This document shows, piece after piece, positions 1 through 12,200 of a stretch of DNA of 64,000 nucleotides. The notes under the pieces were generated by a model. That model did no database searches, was not told the origin of the DNA, and saw only the letters and a program-made list of their open reading frames with translations. Source of the stretch: Acridotheres tristis (Eukaryota; Chordata; Aves; Passeriformes; Sturnidae); assembly GCA_037013685.1 (NCBI GenBank), contig CM072893.1, positions 18,495,736 to 18,559,735 on the forward strand, read 5' to 3'. How positions within the stretch are numbered: position 1 is the stretch's first letter; each line of letters begins with the position of its first letter. A program made the position numbers and the translations under genes.

Positions 1-3000
1 AAATGATTAGAGAACAAGTATCTTACTGGCAAGGGAATTCATTAAGGAGTGCCCTGCAGGAACCTGAAGTGTGAGGCTAGATCAACAGATATACAACTTT
101 CAGGACTGATGAAATCTTCTCTTCAGTTGTGATGGGAAGTTCATCCTGAATATTCTAACTAATTACTGAGTTGTTACATGAAAGGATCACATGTGTAGAT
201 TTTTGGCAAGTATTTCAGGAAAAATTGCCTGAAAAAAGGGCTATTGTTCATTTTGGGAAAAAAATAATCTTGCAGTCCTGTGTCTTGCAACGTTTTTACT
301 GTTAGAAAATGCCACGTGCAACTAATACTTTCTTCTATGGGAAACTCTGATAAATAAGCTTCCCAACAAGACAGATTGTTGTGATCATCTACTTGTTTTT
401 GTTGTCCATGCCAGCAGATTATAGCTGGACTGCCTAATTTTCTACATTTGTCCTCCTACAAGTAGTCTCTTCTCTTAGATTGTAAACCATTTGGAACATG
501 TATTGCTCTTCCTAAGAGATGTGCAGTATCATGAGGGATTGCTTGATTGTAAATAATGTTTTTGGGGTGTTGAATACTGTTCTGAAAAGAATATTGATTA
601 TTTTGAGTTTTCTGACAGGAAGGAAGTAGAAGAACCATTTTTCTGTTGTTGGGGTTTTTTTGGTTTTTTTCTGTTTTTTTTTTGTTTTTTTAATTCTCTG
701 ATAAACTAGTGTTTTAGTGTATTCTCTACTATAATTAACTCGGTTTTAGGCTGACATTGATGACACAAGCCCAAGTAAGGAGGAGATGCCTTTAATGAGA
801 ATATGGGGGAAGGGGAAAAGGTTGACCTTGTCTTAGACAGAAGACATTGTGGGGCTAGATTAGGAGACACTTCTTGGCAACACTGGCTCATGGATTTCTC
901 TTGGTTTTACCAACAAGATTTAACAGTGGCCTTCTCACAAATGCTATCTGGTGTCTTGTATTCACAACACTGAAAGGGGCAAAGTCCAACAGTTCAAATT
1001 TCAGGTGGACCTTCAGAAAACACTACAGAGTTGCTGTAATTGACATGAGTGCAGGAACAGAAAACCTTAAGGACTCCATCTCCACAACAAGGCTTCTTTT
1101 CCAAAGAAATGTATTTTGCCCCTAAAGTAGAAGCCAGATATATAGCTAAAATTTAACAGTCATCATTACATAGTAAGGAATTGTAGCCTGTAACTCAACT
1201 TTTTTTCTGTAAGTCCAATATGTGTATTTGTACAAATTGATGTGTTACAACAAAATGTATTTGCAACTTCTTAATGGCCTATGCAAACTTACACAAGCAA
1301 ACTTGCTAGCAAATAACAAAATTGGAATATAAATTAATAGCAGTAGATACTACAGATCCAGCTCTCAACTTGCTTCAAGAGCAAGTTACACTCTGAAGAA
1401 CCAGAATTATCCTTTTCTTTTCTCTCTGGAAATCTGAGTCTTTAAAAGTAACCTCTTCCTCCTGTGCGAATGAATTTAAAAAATAAAAAAGGGAGCGTTC
1501 TATTTCTGCCTCTGCTTGATGCGCAAAGTTTTAAGAAATTTGCCTGCTGCTTTAGCATAAAGATACTATTTTGAATTTGGGCATAACTGGGCATTACTGG
1601 AACAAAATGTTAGGCAACACAGCAACTGTGATGTGGTGGAACACTGCTACCTTATTAGATAAAACATGAGCAGTACAACTTAAGTATCCAAATGCTTCAG
1701 GCAATTTGTATTGCTCCTTTTGTTGCATCCCAGGACTAACTGTAATATAAGTAAATCCCTTTGCAATAAAAAGTGTAACTGATCATAATATAAAATACAA
1801 AATGTATTTGGAATAAAATTTCCTTGAAAAGCCCAAGTGTTACTGTTGGGAAAACTAGAAACTTTATCAGTACTTGGAAAAGAGTTACCTTCCCTCTCAA
1901 GTGCAGCAAGTACCATACACTCAGGGTGCATTAGCCAAATGCTAGCAAAGGTGCTCCTTTGTTTCCAGGCAAGAGGCTTCAAGTGGTAAAACAGTTGCTA
2001 TGGCATTTAAAGATATGCAATATTTCAGATATGTTTTGGTACCTTTAATCTGGATTTAGAGTTAGAATAAATATGATTTTAAGGGGTCAGGATGGTTGTG
2101 GTGTTTGCCTCAGATCCCCATCGAGTGTCCACAACTCTCTACAGGCCGGCCAATCTTCCTCCCTCATTTCAGGTTTCTTGCTCTGCTTTGGGTCATTTGA
2201 AGTGGAAAGCAGCTGAGCAGACAGTGTGAAAATGATGAAGTCATGAGGTCTCAAATCCCTATTCTGATTATATGTTCATGACTCATACTAAAAATCATGA
2301 AAATATTATTTAAGGATTGGACTGAAAAATTATGGATTTCATTCTTCACAATAACTTCAGTGATTTGAACTCCATAGTTCAGCTATGAAAAGTAATGAGA
2401 GGTTTCAGTGTTATAATTAGCAATAGCCTGAGAAACTATGAAAGACATGGAGTGTCACTGTGAGGAGAGGTATGACATGTGATGTGACAATATTTTATAC
2501 TGCTTTTTCTTCTGCTGCCACTTACTTGGAACATGTCATTCCCCCGCTAAGAACTCCTGATAAATCCGTATGTTTCACTACAAGCATTTAGGAACTTACA
2601 TCACCCAGTGGATGAGAAAACACTCAACATTGCTTTCTGGCATTATCTTTAGAGTTCTCCCTGTGAGAAATCAAGTTTTCTGTTTATAAAGACACAAGCA
2701 GGGGGGTAGTTTGCCAGCTAGCACTGATGGCATAGCTGCTAAGCAAAACCACCTCTTCAAAGGAGTCTGTTCTCAAAATCCAATTTCACCCATCTCTGAA
2801 AGTGTGGGTGTGGTAGCATAAAATTTGAGCTAATCCATCCCAAAGAGATGGCTTGTTTTCAACTTGGTTTACATCTGCCACTTGCTGCTGGTCATTTTAT
2901 CCAAAGGTCAATACCAGCAGGCTGACCATTGCTTTTCTAGCTCTGTTTTCTGGCTGCAAGTGGTATAAACAATAGTACTGAAGTGATGGTGAAAGTGCTA

Positions 3001-3213
3001 CTTACCAACTGCTGCTGCTAGACTAGAATTAAGAGCAAGGGAAACACCAAGAGACAGGCAGAACGTAAGCTGAGTATTAGGTTTTCTTCTCCTAGCTACG
3101 GATTACACTCAAAAATAATCTAAGTTCAAATGTCTTATGCATGAACTTACAAGGGGAAAAAAGGGATCACAGGACAAGAAGAAATTATAGACGTGAAATC
3201 AGTAATCTCTCAC
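1..3213 (-). other. VSTM4: VSTM4 intron 2 (partial), no exon seen
   Basis: This stretch follows the splice donor of VSTM4 exon 2 and runs off the window. I looked on the minus strand for the next expected exon, which in the human protein encodes the juxtamembrane and transmembrane segment, and found none. There is a T-rich stretch with scattered G at about 650-692. Otherwise it is ordinary AT-rich sequence. The remaining VSTM4 exons should lie left of this window. Confidence 0.6.
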
Positions 3214-3612
3214 CTCTTATTTCAGTAGCTGCTGTACCATTTGACCATGCTGTCCATTTATTTCTGTGTTTGCCAATTTCCTGTACTTTGCATATATAAT
3301 GTCCTTGATCTGTTTGCTGGAGGCTTAAAATAAGAAATCTGTAAATAGTTCCATGTTTCTCTTTAAGAAGATGAAGTCTTTGCCTGTGAAAATGATGAGT
3401 ATAATTTCCGTAATACTGGACAGACCCAAACTTTGTCATTTTGATCATAAGACGCTCCTGGGTAGGTGATGCAGCAAAGACCCACCGCACAGCCAGCAAA
3501 TTGTCTGTCCTTCTCTTCTGAGAAATGTGGCAGTAAAGGGTAGCATTATCCCCCTCGGAGTATTGCACTGTTGGTCCAGGAGAGACCGTCACATTTAAAG
3601 CCTCACAAATAT
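3214..3612 (-). CDS. VSTM4: VSTM4 exon 2: immunoglobulin V-set domain
   Basis: This 399-nt exon encodes nearly the whole extracellular V-set domain of V-set and transmembrane domain-containing protein 4, a type I membrane protein that is also shed. The acceptor (TTTCTTTCCTTTACAG) and donor (GAG/GTGAGAG) are strong. It enters and leaves in phase 1, as Ig-domain exons normally do. Joined to exon 1 it covers residues 20-151. Visible V-set residues are the cysteine pair C46 and C126, core W62, and the D120-G122-Y124-C126 motif before the second cysteine. Sequons lie at N25, N41, N88 and N143. The stretches AVRW, KMTK, QYYGN and HRNKWTAWSNG match human VSTM4 as I remember it, and the exon ends at the homologous ATEIR position. 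The transmembrane and cytoplasmic exons are outside the window, so the gene is partial here. The family assignment is firm. Confidence 0.95.
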
Positions 3613-6600
3613 CTGTAAAGGAAAGAAAGGATAGTGAGAATCCTCCATTCTGGCACAACAGCACCATAATCTGTCTCAGCACGCAAGCCCACAGCAGGTA
3701 AACTGATGACATCTGTTTAGTGTGCAGCAATTTAATGATCTTGGAGAACCTGGTATCATCTGCCTCTCTGTGAATGTTAAGGATGGCATGAGACTCTCCT
3801 TCAATGAGTCTGCTCCAGCATTTTTCTGTCACTAATCAATAACCTAGAGCTGACATGGAGACCTTGATACTGTCAGAAGACCAGCTTCACATAATCTTTT
3901 ATCAGTCTGAACCGTTTTGGAAAGATGTTCCGTGATCAACCCTTCTGACAGCTTGCATCCTTCTTAGGACTTCCAGGCTAAATGGTTTCAATAGCCAGTT
4001 TATGCTCATTTGCTTCTGTGCCAGCTTGAAGCCTAAAATAGCGTTTTCTTCTCTAGAGCTTACTTCCTGACTCCATATACAAAGCAATTATCCGGCCTCA
4101 GCCTTTGCTTTGTTGAGCTAAAGAAGACAAGCTCTTTTCAGTCCCCTCTAGTAAAGGAGTGTCTTCCGTATTCACCCTAACAGCCCTTCTCTGCACTGGT
4201 TATAGTTTAAATTTTGGATTTGATTGTAATTAATTTTTTTTTAATGGAATTGACTGCAGTTATAGGCAGTGTCTGGAAAGAAGTTCTTCAATGTCCTGTG
4301 GAATACTCACAGTACTTGCCAGATTTGACTGTGATATACCTTGCCTGGTATATCCAAGAATTATTTTGTTATTTTTTCATGATACTTTTACATGTGATTA
4401 TATGTCAGGTTATAAACAGCATACTTGGGTGTTTTCCCTTCTTTGTCATTTGCGGTTCAGTTACCATTGTACCAAAGAAATTCTTACTAATCCCCAAGTA
4501 TGTGACTTTGCTGTACTAACTTCCGCTCCACTTCTGTTAACCCATCCTCAGTTTTTCCTGTGTGCTGTCCTCATCTTGTGCCGATTTGATAAGGTCACAA
4601 TTTCAATGTGCATGCTTCTGTCTACTTCTTTCAGACATGATTTATGCAGAGCTTACATCATACTATTCCCTAGATTATCACTGGCAGACCACTGAATTCT
4701 CTACATCCTACCGTTTCACATGCCTTCTGTTTTAAGTAATGTTCTCTTTGTCACAATCAGATGGTCATCTCAAACGTGGGTTAAATCCATCAGACTATCA
4801 TGACAAAATACGACAAGAGATCATATTGGGGACAAATGACTATTCCATTGTTTCATTAATTTCTGATTCTTTTCTTTAATGTTCTTCATCCTAAATCATC
4901 ACTTAGACCAGTTCTTTGTCTCTCTACTTTACTTCTAATAATAGCCAGTGAAGGTGAAGGCTGAAAAAAATGTCCACGCTGTTCATTAGAGGAAGATTTC
5001 CCTTTCCTGACCTAACTGATTTATACTGGGCTGATTTTCTGAGGTGTGGGAATCAACACTCATTTTATTTCCTTCCCAATGCACATTAAAAATGTCCTGA
5101 TTAGTCACATCAGAGAGTGATCTATTTTTGACCAATGGTGTGTTGTGGCAACGTGTTCCCTAAATGACTTGTGCTGTGTAATCTACCAGTGTGAGGGTAT
5201 CCACTGGAGAGAGAATCATATTCCAGCAGTGAGCAAGCACTCCCTGCAATGCACTCTGCAAAGCATGAAATGTCCTCTAAACTGTGAACTTCCTGTTATG
5301 TGAGTACTGTACTGTACTCAAATACTAATGAGAATTGCAACTCTGGGAGAACGATTTTTTTCATTTCTGGACACTTTTCTAGCACATCAGCAAGGAACAT
5401 TTTAACAAAGGGGATGAGCGTTTTGGCAGAGACTATTGTCTGACATCAGCTCCTGAAACACAAACATATATTTATCTTCAAAATAAGCAAGTAAAGTATT
5501 TCCATTCTATTTCTGAAGGAGTTTTGGAGGCAGAGACACTGGTTTCATGGTCCCAGTGAAGCAGTGAATTATATTACCTTACTTACAGTAAATCCACTGA
5601 ATTACAGAAGTTGCATTGCAACTGAGAAGAATTCTGGAAATTAATAGTATGATAATTATTTTGCACCACTTCAGTCAAAATCTCTACTGAATGACATGCT
5701 TATTCCAAGCAGATGTTATTTTTTTGTTATGAAGAAGAAAATATTTTCTATAAAGAAGAGTTTGACTTTAAAAAAAAAAATCCTGAAGAAACTACAGCTA
5801 AGCATGGATGAGGTTACTGATAAAATTATTTGTGCATTATGTTTGTATCTGCAATTCACGTGAATGTCAAAGAAAGACGTTATTTTGGATTGTAGAAAGC
5901 ATAGAAGTAGAACAGGATGTTGAAATTTAAAATTAAGGATGAATCCCACCAAAAGCTTTCCAGGCATGAAACTTCAGTTATTACCCTCTGGACTTACCAG
6001 CCTTGGTGCCTAGCCAGCGGAAAGGAAGCCAGTAAATGGCTGTCTCTGCCATCAAAATAAGATTCAATTTTGAAGGTTGTGCTGCTTAGTAAATAAGGAG
6101 TAAGTTTGAGATTTTCAACACTTTTTGGAGTCCTCAAACATACTTAGGCAATAAATGTTTAATAAGTCACTTAGAAAATTATGATTTGGGTAAATTAAAA
6201 ACATAGACCCTTTTTTCTACTGAAATTATTAACATAGTCATGAAAACTGTAAAGAAAAACAATTATGTCATTTTCCTGACATGTGAATTTCATTTTTGAA
6301 AAAGTTGGCTAGGAGAATTGTGAAACAGAGTCTCAAAATAAAACGCAAAAAGCTCATTGCTTAATTCCAAACTAGGCATAACATAGTGCCAAGAAGTACC
6401 CAAGAGAAAATACAGAGGAAGTCAGATATGGTGATGATGGAAGACTCTGTGAGGAGATAAAGTGGCATTGTACATGGAGATTCTGATCTCTTTCTAGCTG
6501 TTTACACTCATACAAATATTGGTATTTTATACCTAAGGCTTCTACTCTTCCTCTGGGGATATGCCTTTTTATAAGGACATATAAAATTTTGCATCCTTCA

Positions 6601-8919
6601 TGTTTCTCATCAGTGGAAACCTATCTCCTTATCTTCCTTCTGTGGCTCCCATTGGTGCAGCTGCACAAGTAGAGCAATGGGGAGAATTTTGGAAATCTCA
6701 TGCTGCTTTTATCATGGTATCAGCTCGTGTTGAAGAGGGTTGGGTGATGCTTTTTATAAAGAAGAAAAACAAGATCCATTTGACTTTATCCTCCTAGTGC
6801 CATTGGAGGAGGAACAGCAGATTTGGAAGGAAAGAGTTCATTTACCACCTATGTGGAAAGGAAAACCCTCATTCAAGGCTCTCAGACACTAGTGGACACG
6901 TTCCTCCTGTCTTTAGCAGGCACTGGCCAGCCCCAACATGAGATTTACCCCTGTAATGGGCTCCTTGCCAAGAGCAGGAGACTTCATAACTTAAGAGCAG
7001 GCTTGTGTGCCAACACAGCACTGGATTTCTAGACTTCAGATTGCTGTTTCAAGTGAGGAATCACTGTTTTCTTCTTCTGCCTTCCCAGCATAGTACGATG
7101 TAGCCGTTCAGGTAGAGCTCACCACAAGAGTTTCAGTCTGGTTTCTGCTTAGATAGGGAAATAATTTATAGAAAGGGAAAGGAGAGAGAGTCAGAGACTT
7201 GGTGATTTCTCTACAGTGTGCTTAACCATCAAACTTCTCTCCTTTTGCAATGAGCTTGCTTAGTTGCTCCCATACCAACATTTTAGCTGTTTGCTTCTCT
7301 AGTATGTTCCACCATCATGTCTCAGTAGCCTGTGGGGAGTCAGGAAAGGTGACTGCTGCCTAAGCTCTGTTTTAAAAAATCCCATTTTGAAAATAGTCCA
7401 CTTCTGCTTCAAGTCCAAGAATTAACTACATTTCAACATTGCTGTCTGCCATATTACACAGCAAAACACTTTAACAGCACTGTCAGGAGTACCAAACTAT
7501 ACTTCAAGCACCCAGAAACTTGTTTATGCCAGGGCCTCTCCCCTCTGTGCTGGAACAGTGCCAAAGGACTTACCATGGCCATTGGGCTCTTCCATGTGAG
7601 CAGTTTCAGCATGGCTGTGGTTTTGGGGGAGAACCCCAAAAGTTACTTCAGCTGACATAGGAGTGGAGTTTTCCTGTGCACAACAGCTCACAGTGAGTCT
7701 AGTTCAGTGTTGTATATGGGCCTCTCTTCCTTCCTCCATGGAGAATCTACCCAACCTCCAGGGCTGCAAGGACACTGGGATATCTGGGGAACTAGAGGGG
7801 CATGCGACTAGGGTGGTTACCTTCTGATCTCAGCTTTGCACGACCAGAAGCATATGGGATGGCTTTTATCTGTGTCGTAGTTTGTTCAGGGAAGCTATGC
7901 TACTGCCATAGCCTGCTTTAGTTTGATTTCGTTACAATTAAAAAGAGCAGACGAGCCAGGGAGAAACGAAACTCTTTGTTTAAATGAAAATAATTAGGAG
8001 CTGGCTAGCAAGAGCACCAAAAAACAGCAGCTGTTTTCAGTTGAACAGATCTGTCTGCAAGTTTCACAAGTCAGAGGCTCCCCCTCAGAGAAAGCTTCTG
8101 CATTGACTGAAGATGGACTTGAACCAAACCTCTGCCTCCATCATCTCCAGCCGTTCTGCAGTGGAGCTCAAACTGAACTCTTTCATTAGCCTTGAATGAG
8201 CAAGGCTTCCCCACCTCCCCCACGCCTGTAAGCTCACTGCACCTCACTGTTCAGGTCCACACTCCGTGTCTGTTCTGCAGCTTCAGGACACACAATGCCG
8301 TCCATTACACCTCTGTTTCTGGAGGTGTAAAGCCATTAAAGGGAGGACACTTTTTACATGCGCCCTACAGGTTCCACTTCCACCTGATGCCAACGGGATC
8401 AGGGCACCTGTGGGAAAAACAATGACAAATCTCCCTTTGCTTCGGCTTTGCCTGGCACTGAAGACGGTCGCGAACCCACTTCCATGAACTCGCATGGAAA
8501 GAGCTTTCTTTTCTAAAAACGATCCGATCGCTGCGAAGGAGAGCTGCTGCCGGGAGCCCGGGGGAGCGACGGCGGAGCGGGGCAGGGCCCGGGCGGGCGA
8601 GGGGCTGCCCGGCTGGGGACAAGGGCTCTGGCCCCGAGCCCGCAGCTGCCCGACCCCGGCTCTGGCCCCGACCCCGGCCCCGGCTCTGGCCCCGACCCCG
8701 GCGCTGTCCCAGCCCGGCCCGGTGCGGGGTCCTGGACCCGGCGCTGTCCCAGCCCGGCCCGGTGTGGGGTCCTGGACCCGGCGCTGTCCCAGCCCGGCCC
8801 GGTGCGGGGTCCCGGGCCCGCTCCGCGGCGCCGGGCGGGGCTGCCCGAGGCGGGGCCGGGGTCCCTCCGGGCCGAGGAGGGTCGGTGCCGCTGGGCGCTG
8901 ATCCCGTGGTGCCGCTTAC
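3613..8919 (-). other. VSTM4: VSTM4 intron 1 (about 5.3 kb)
   Basis: Sequence between the two recognised VSTM4 exons. The donor at the 8919 end (CAG/GTAAGC) and the acceptor at the 3613 end are both strong. Open frames at 4214-4695 look like chance or a decayed repeat. The sequence near 4120-4200 faintly resembles an old CR1-type element but is too diverged to call. The first 300 nt of the intron, as transcribed, are GC-rich and contain a minisatellite described separately. Confidence 0.85.
8701..8820. repeat. GC-rich minisatellite, 40-bp unit x 3
   Basis: Three tandem copies of a 40-bp unit at 8701-8740, 8741-8780 and 8781-8820. They differ by single bases, plus a changed end in copy 3. Just before them, shorter CCCCGACCCCGG and GGCTCTGGC repeats fill about 8650-8700. 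On the transcribed (minus) sense strand the array is rich in GGG runs (GGGCCGGGCTGGGAC). It lies in intron 1 of VSTM4, about 100 nt after the exon 1 donor. It also creates long but meaningless open frames on both strands. Confidence 0.9.
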
Positions 8920-8974
8920 CTGGGGCCGAGGCCGTGGCCAGCAGGGCGGCCAGCGCCGTAGCCAGGAGGCGCAT
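8920..8974 (-). CDS. VSTM4: VSTM4 exon 1: start codon and signal peptide
   Basis: The coding part of exon 1 is 55 nt: 18 codons plus one G. It encodes MRLLATALAALLATASAP, a classic signal peptide with an N-terminal arginine, a leucine/alanine core and small residues near the end. The donor is CCAG/GTAAGC. The leftover G joins AT at the start of exon 2 to give Asp, reading APDICEALNVT across the junction. This lines up residue for residue with the start of human VSTM4 as I recall it. The start codon has G at -3 and C at +4. The ORF that reads on past the donor for about 150 codons is intron read-through. Cleavage probably falls shortly after residue 18. Confidence 0.93.
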
Positions 8975-8991
8975 GGCCCGCGGGGCGCCGC

Positions 8992-9027
8992 TCCCGTCCC
9001 GTCCCGTCCCGTCCCGTCCCGTCCCCC
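8992..9027. repeat. (TCCCG)6 pentanucleotide repeat in the VSTM4 5' UTR
   Basis: Six perfect TCCCG units at 8992-9021, followed by TCCCCC. On the VSTM4 sense strand this is a run of at least six GGGAC units, 18-53 nt upstream of the start codon, so it probably lies in the 5' leader. Seven G-triplets separated by two-base loops satisfy the G-quadruplex pattern. The length is likely to vary between individuals. Confidence 0.9.
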
Positions 9028-9260
9028 TCTGCCGAGCCGCCTTCCTCTTCTCCTCCCCGGCCTCTCGCCTCCTCCCCGCCCGGTCCTCCCTTCTCCCCTT
9101 GCTTTTCATCTCCTCCCCTTTCTCCTCCTTTTTTTTTTTTTTTTTTCCCGCTTTCTTCCTTCCCTCCCTACTCCTTTACCCTGCGCAGCGTCCTGCAGCT
9201 TTTCACCTCTCTCCCCTTTTGCTCGCCCCCTTTCCCTGTCCACACCATGCCTGTAGGGTG
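9028..9260. repeat. polypyrimidine tract with T18 run, upstream of VSTM4
   Basis: The plus strand is almost pure C/T for about 200 bases, with few interruptions, and includes 18 consecutive T at 9129-9146. The VSTM4 sense strand is correspondingly polypurine. The tract ends near the CTGCGCAGCG segment at about 9180 and resumes as CTCTCTCCCC to about 9225. Tracts like this can form triplex DNA or exclude nucleosomes. No factor site is called. Confidence 0.75.
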
Positions 9261-12200
9261 ACATTAGGGCTAGACAGGGATGCTCCACCTCTAGCCTGCG
9301 GGATCCTCCCTGCACACACATACACATACATATACCTTGCCCAAAAGACAGGATCTGTGTCGATGGGAAACGGGAAACTCCCTCCCTCCCTGAGTACAGA
9401 ACACCTCTGTACAAGCAGGTGAGGCAGCCCCGCAGCTGGACGCTGTGGGGTAGATTGCTGGGATGGGGAAGGCTGTATTAGGCATCCTCTCAGGTTTCCT
9501 GGATGTGTTGGCAATTTTGCAGGCCAACATGCCCATTCTGCTCATCCCATTCCATAACTGGAACAGGACCACCATTCCCTGGCAGTTCTAGTTACCATTA
9601 TCTGCCATTCCGCGTGTTCAGGTGGTGGCAGACAAGGAGGTCTGGCAGACAGGGGTAGCCCATCAGCAGGCATGGGGATGAATGCTGTAGGTGTTTAGGA
9701 CATCTGTGCCAGGACGTTGCATACAGTGCTCTGGTGTTTGCCCTCTGCTGTGACAGCACCTACTGAGCACTGACAACCAACCTTTCCAAAAGCACCCTGC
9801 ATTAATTGATGTAGTAGCTTAAGGTGCACCACCGCAAGGTTACGGTCCTTCTCTTCACGAATGTACTACAGTGCTAGGCCAAAATGGATAAGGGAAGTTG
9901 GCACGTTCCAGTCCATTCCCACTTTTCCCCTGTGCTCCTTTTGAAATGTTTGTCACTTGAAAGCCTGCAAATATCCCCAGATATGGATTTAATACTTCTG
10001 CTAGCAGGTATGATGGGTTATATATTCAGGTTGCATGAAGTATGGATGATACAAACACATTGGCATTCCTGCTTCCCTGGATAGGGCAATTAGTACAGAT
10101 TTAGCTACTCCACCCCTCTCCTAATAATCATTTAGGCAGGATAATACATGTCTGCTTTTAAGCATCGCAGATAATTTAGTGGGTGCTAAATCTGATCCTT
10201 ATGAGACTCAAAACTTTAAAATCTTGCAATTTGTTTCCTCCAGGGAGAGACTTTTGTGTCCATACAGCAAACCCTTCTCACAAGAGAGTGGCAGATCTGG
10301 ATTATGCACAGAGCAATCAGCAGATTTGAGGAAGCAGAAGCAGTTTTTAAATTTACACTGCCTGGGGAGGTAATTAAAATTTGTAGATTCAAATCTACTC
10401 CTTTAATGTAGCAAAGGGAAATCCTGTCAAAGAGATATGCTAATTCAAAAACAAACAGACAAATTCACCAAAAACATTCTACCAGCAATTGTGTAGTTTG
10501 ACGGTCCTGATGGAAACTCCATTTCAGAAAGTCCTTGGACTGCTAATAGAGAAGAAACCAGGGATGACTGATTTTGGATACCCTTCCAGAGCATCTACTC
10601 CTTGCTATTGCTTTAGAGAAGATATTAGGCTCAATTGACAGCTTAAACCTTCTCATATAATCCTGCTAGGCTCATTCATGCCTCACTCCATGTCTCATTA
10701 ATTCCTTCAGCCTGGTAATCTTTTAATGGTGAGTACAAAATACTGGTGTAAAGACATCAATCAGGACTACCTAAGGTCTCATGTGAGTGCTTGGGCTCTA
10801 CAGAGCTGAAAGATGCACTGCAAGAATCAGTATCAATGTTGGTTGTTTGTCAACAATCCCCATTCCTGTTTGCACCAACAAACATTGCCCCATTCCTTTA
10901 ATTGCATCAAGAACCCTAACAAGTTTTGGGACAAAACTAGATCATTTAACTGGGGAGAAGGCATTATATAATGTATTTACCTATGATAGAAGACAGAAGA
11001 ATCAAAGGCACATCTGGACTTCTGAAATCTCTCATGTCTGACAGTTTACTGAAAACCTACTTTGTGATCTCTGTACTTTTGACAGTTCCCTCTGTGTTGT
11101 GGGTTCTGTCTTTTGTGTAGAATCACTTTTGCTGCTCCATCTTGAAAGTTCTTCAACAACATAAAAACATAAAAAGTCATTCTTATTCTTAAAGGGATAT
11201 TTATTCCAAAATTCCAAAGGTACTTTTACAAGTGGTCTAGGCTGACTTTTTACAAATTGGTTCCCACCTCTGGGCTGCAGGTGGGTGGAATGCAAATTTC
11301 CTTTGTCCCTCTGTTGGAAGGGTCTGCTATTGGAACCGGGGCAGCCAGTATAAAAGGTGGCAACTGCATGATTTGCCTTTCTTCACTGTTAAAATCTTAC
11401 ATCCCTTCCACCCATTTGTTGCTGCTGAGATGTTTCTGCTTTTGTAAAATACTTTTTCAATATTTTTGATGTCTCTTACCTGATACCATCAGTTTACCCA
11501 TGCACCAAAAATCCCAAAGGCCAAATGAACATGCAGTACAATTCCCTTTTTCTCCCCCAGGCTGTGTGCACATCCCTCTCTGTAAGACAGTGCACGTCCT
11601 CTTGCTGCTCTGGAAGTGTGCTGACGCACACGAGCCGAGCCTCTGACCCGCAGGATATGGCTTTCTCAGCTCTGGCAGCATGTATGTGGCCTCGTTTCCT
11701 GCTGAATGGATCTGCTCTGAGGAGAAAAGTGCCTAATCAGCACTCCAGTGCAGCTGACATAGCGCAGACTGACTGTTTGCAGAGCCTGGAGCCCCTGTCT
11801 CCCTGGGGCAGTGTTATTGAAATCATCAGCTTTAGTCGCTCGGGTGAGACCTGCTGTGCAAATCCCCTTTGCCTCTCTGCAAAGTCACATCTGTCAGGAG
11901 AGGTAACCACAGCCGCTTGGCTTTTGCTGTCCTGTTCTCCCTCTCCCTGCCTTCTTTCTTTGAAAGGTCCTACTTTGATTCCCAAATCTGTCTCCAGAAT
12001 GTGCTGCAGGATTCCTGTGAGCAGGATTGTGGCTTGCCCTTGCAGTAGTGTTGCAGTGTGGCAGAGGGACACAGTGGCACTGCAACTCACCCTGGGCTGC
12101 TTTAGCTGGGCTCTAGCATGGAAAAAAGGTTTTCTCAAGGCTGCAGCTCTCACCATGTGTTGGTGGGCTGGGCTGGGCTCCTGCTTTCATACCTGATATG

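Larger units (their letters stand above)
8480..9080 (-). promoter_or_regulatory. VSTM4: CpG island promoter of VSTM4
   Basis: A dense CpG-rich block centred on VSTM4 exon 1, in strong contrast to the AT-rich flanks. It covers the start codon at 8974, the presumed 5' UTR and core promoter (8975-9080), and the first part of intron 1. I see no TATA box at a useful distance, which fits a CpG-island promoter with dispersed start sites. The transcription start cannot be placed from sequence alone. Confidence 0.75.

Noticed and set aside
4214..4695. Cysteine- and leucine-rich frames of 101 and 134 codons on the plus strand
   Set aside because: They look like the translation of T-rich, possibly old repeat sequence inside VSTM4 intron 1.
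8494..9422. Overlapping proline/arginine-rich open frames of 135 to 206 codons on both strands in the CpG island
   Set aside because: They come from stop-poor GC-rich repeats. The minus-strand 198-codon frame is just VSTM4 exon 1 reading through its donor into intron 1 and backwards into the leader.
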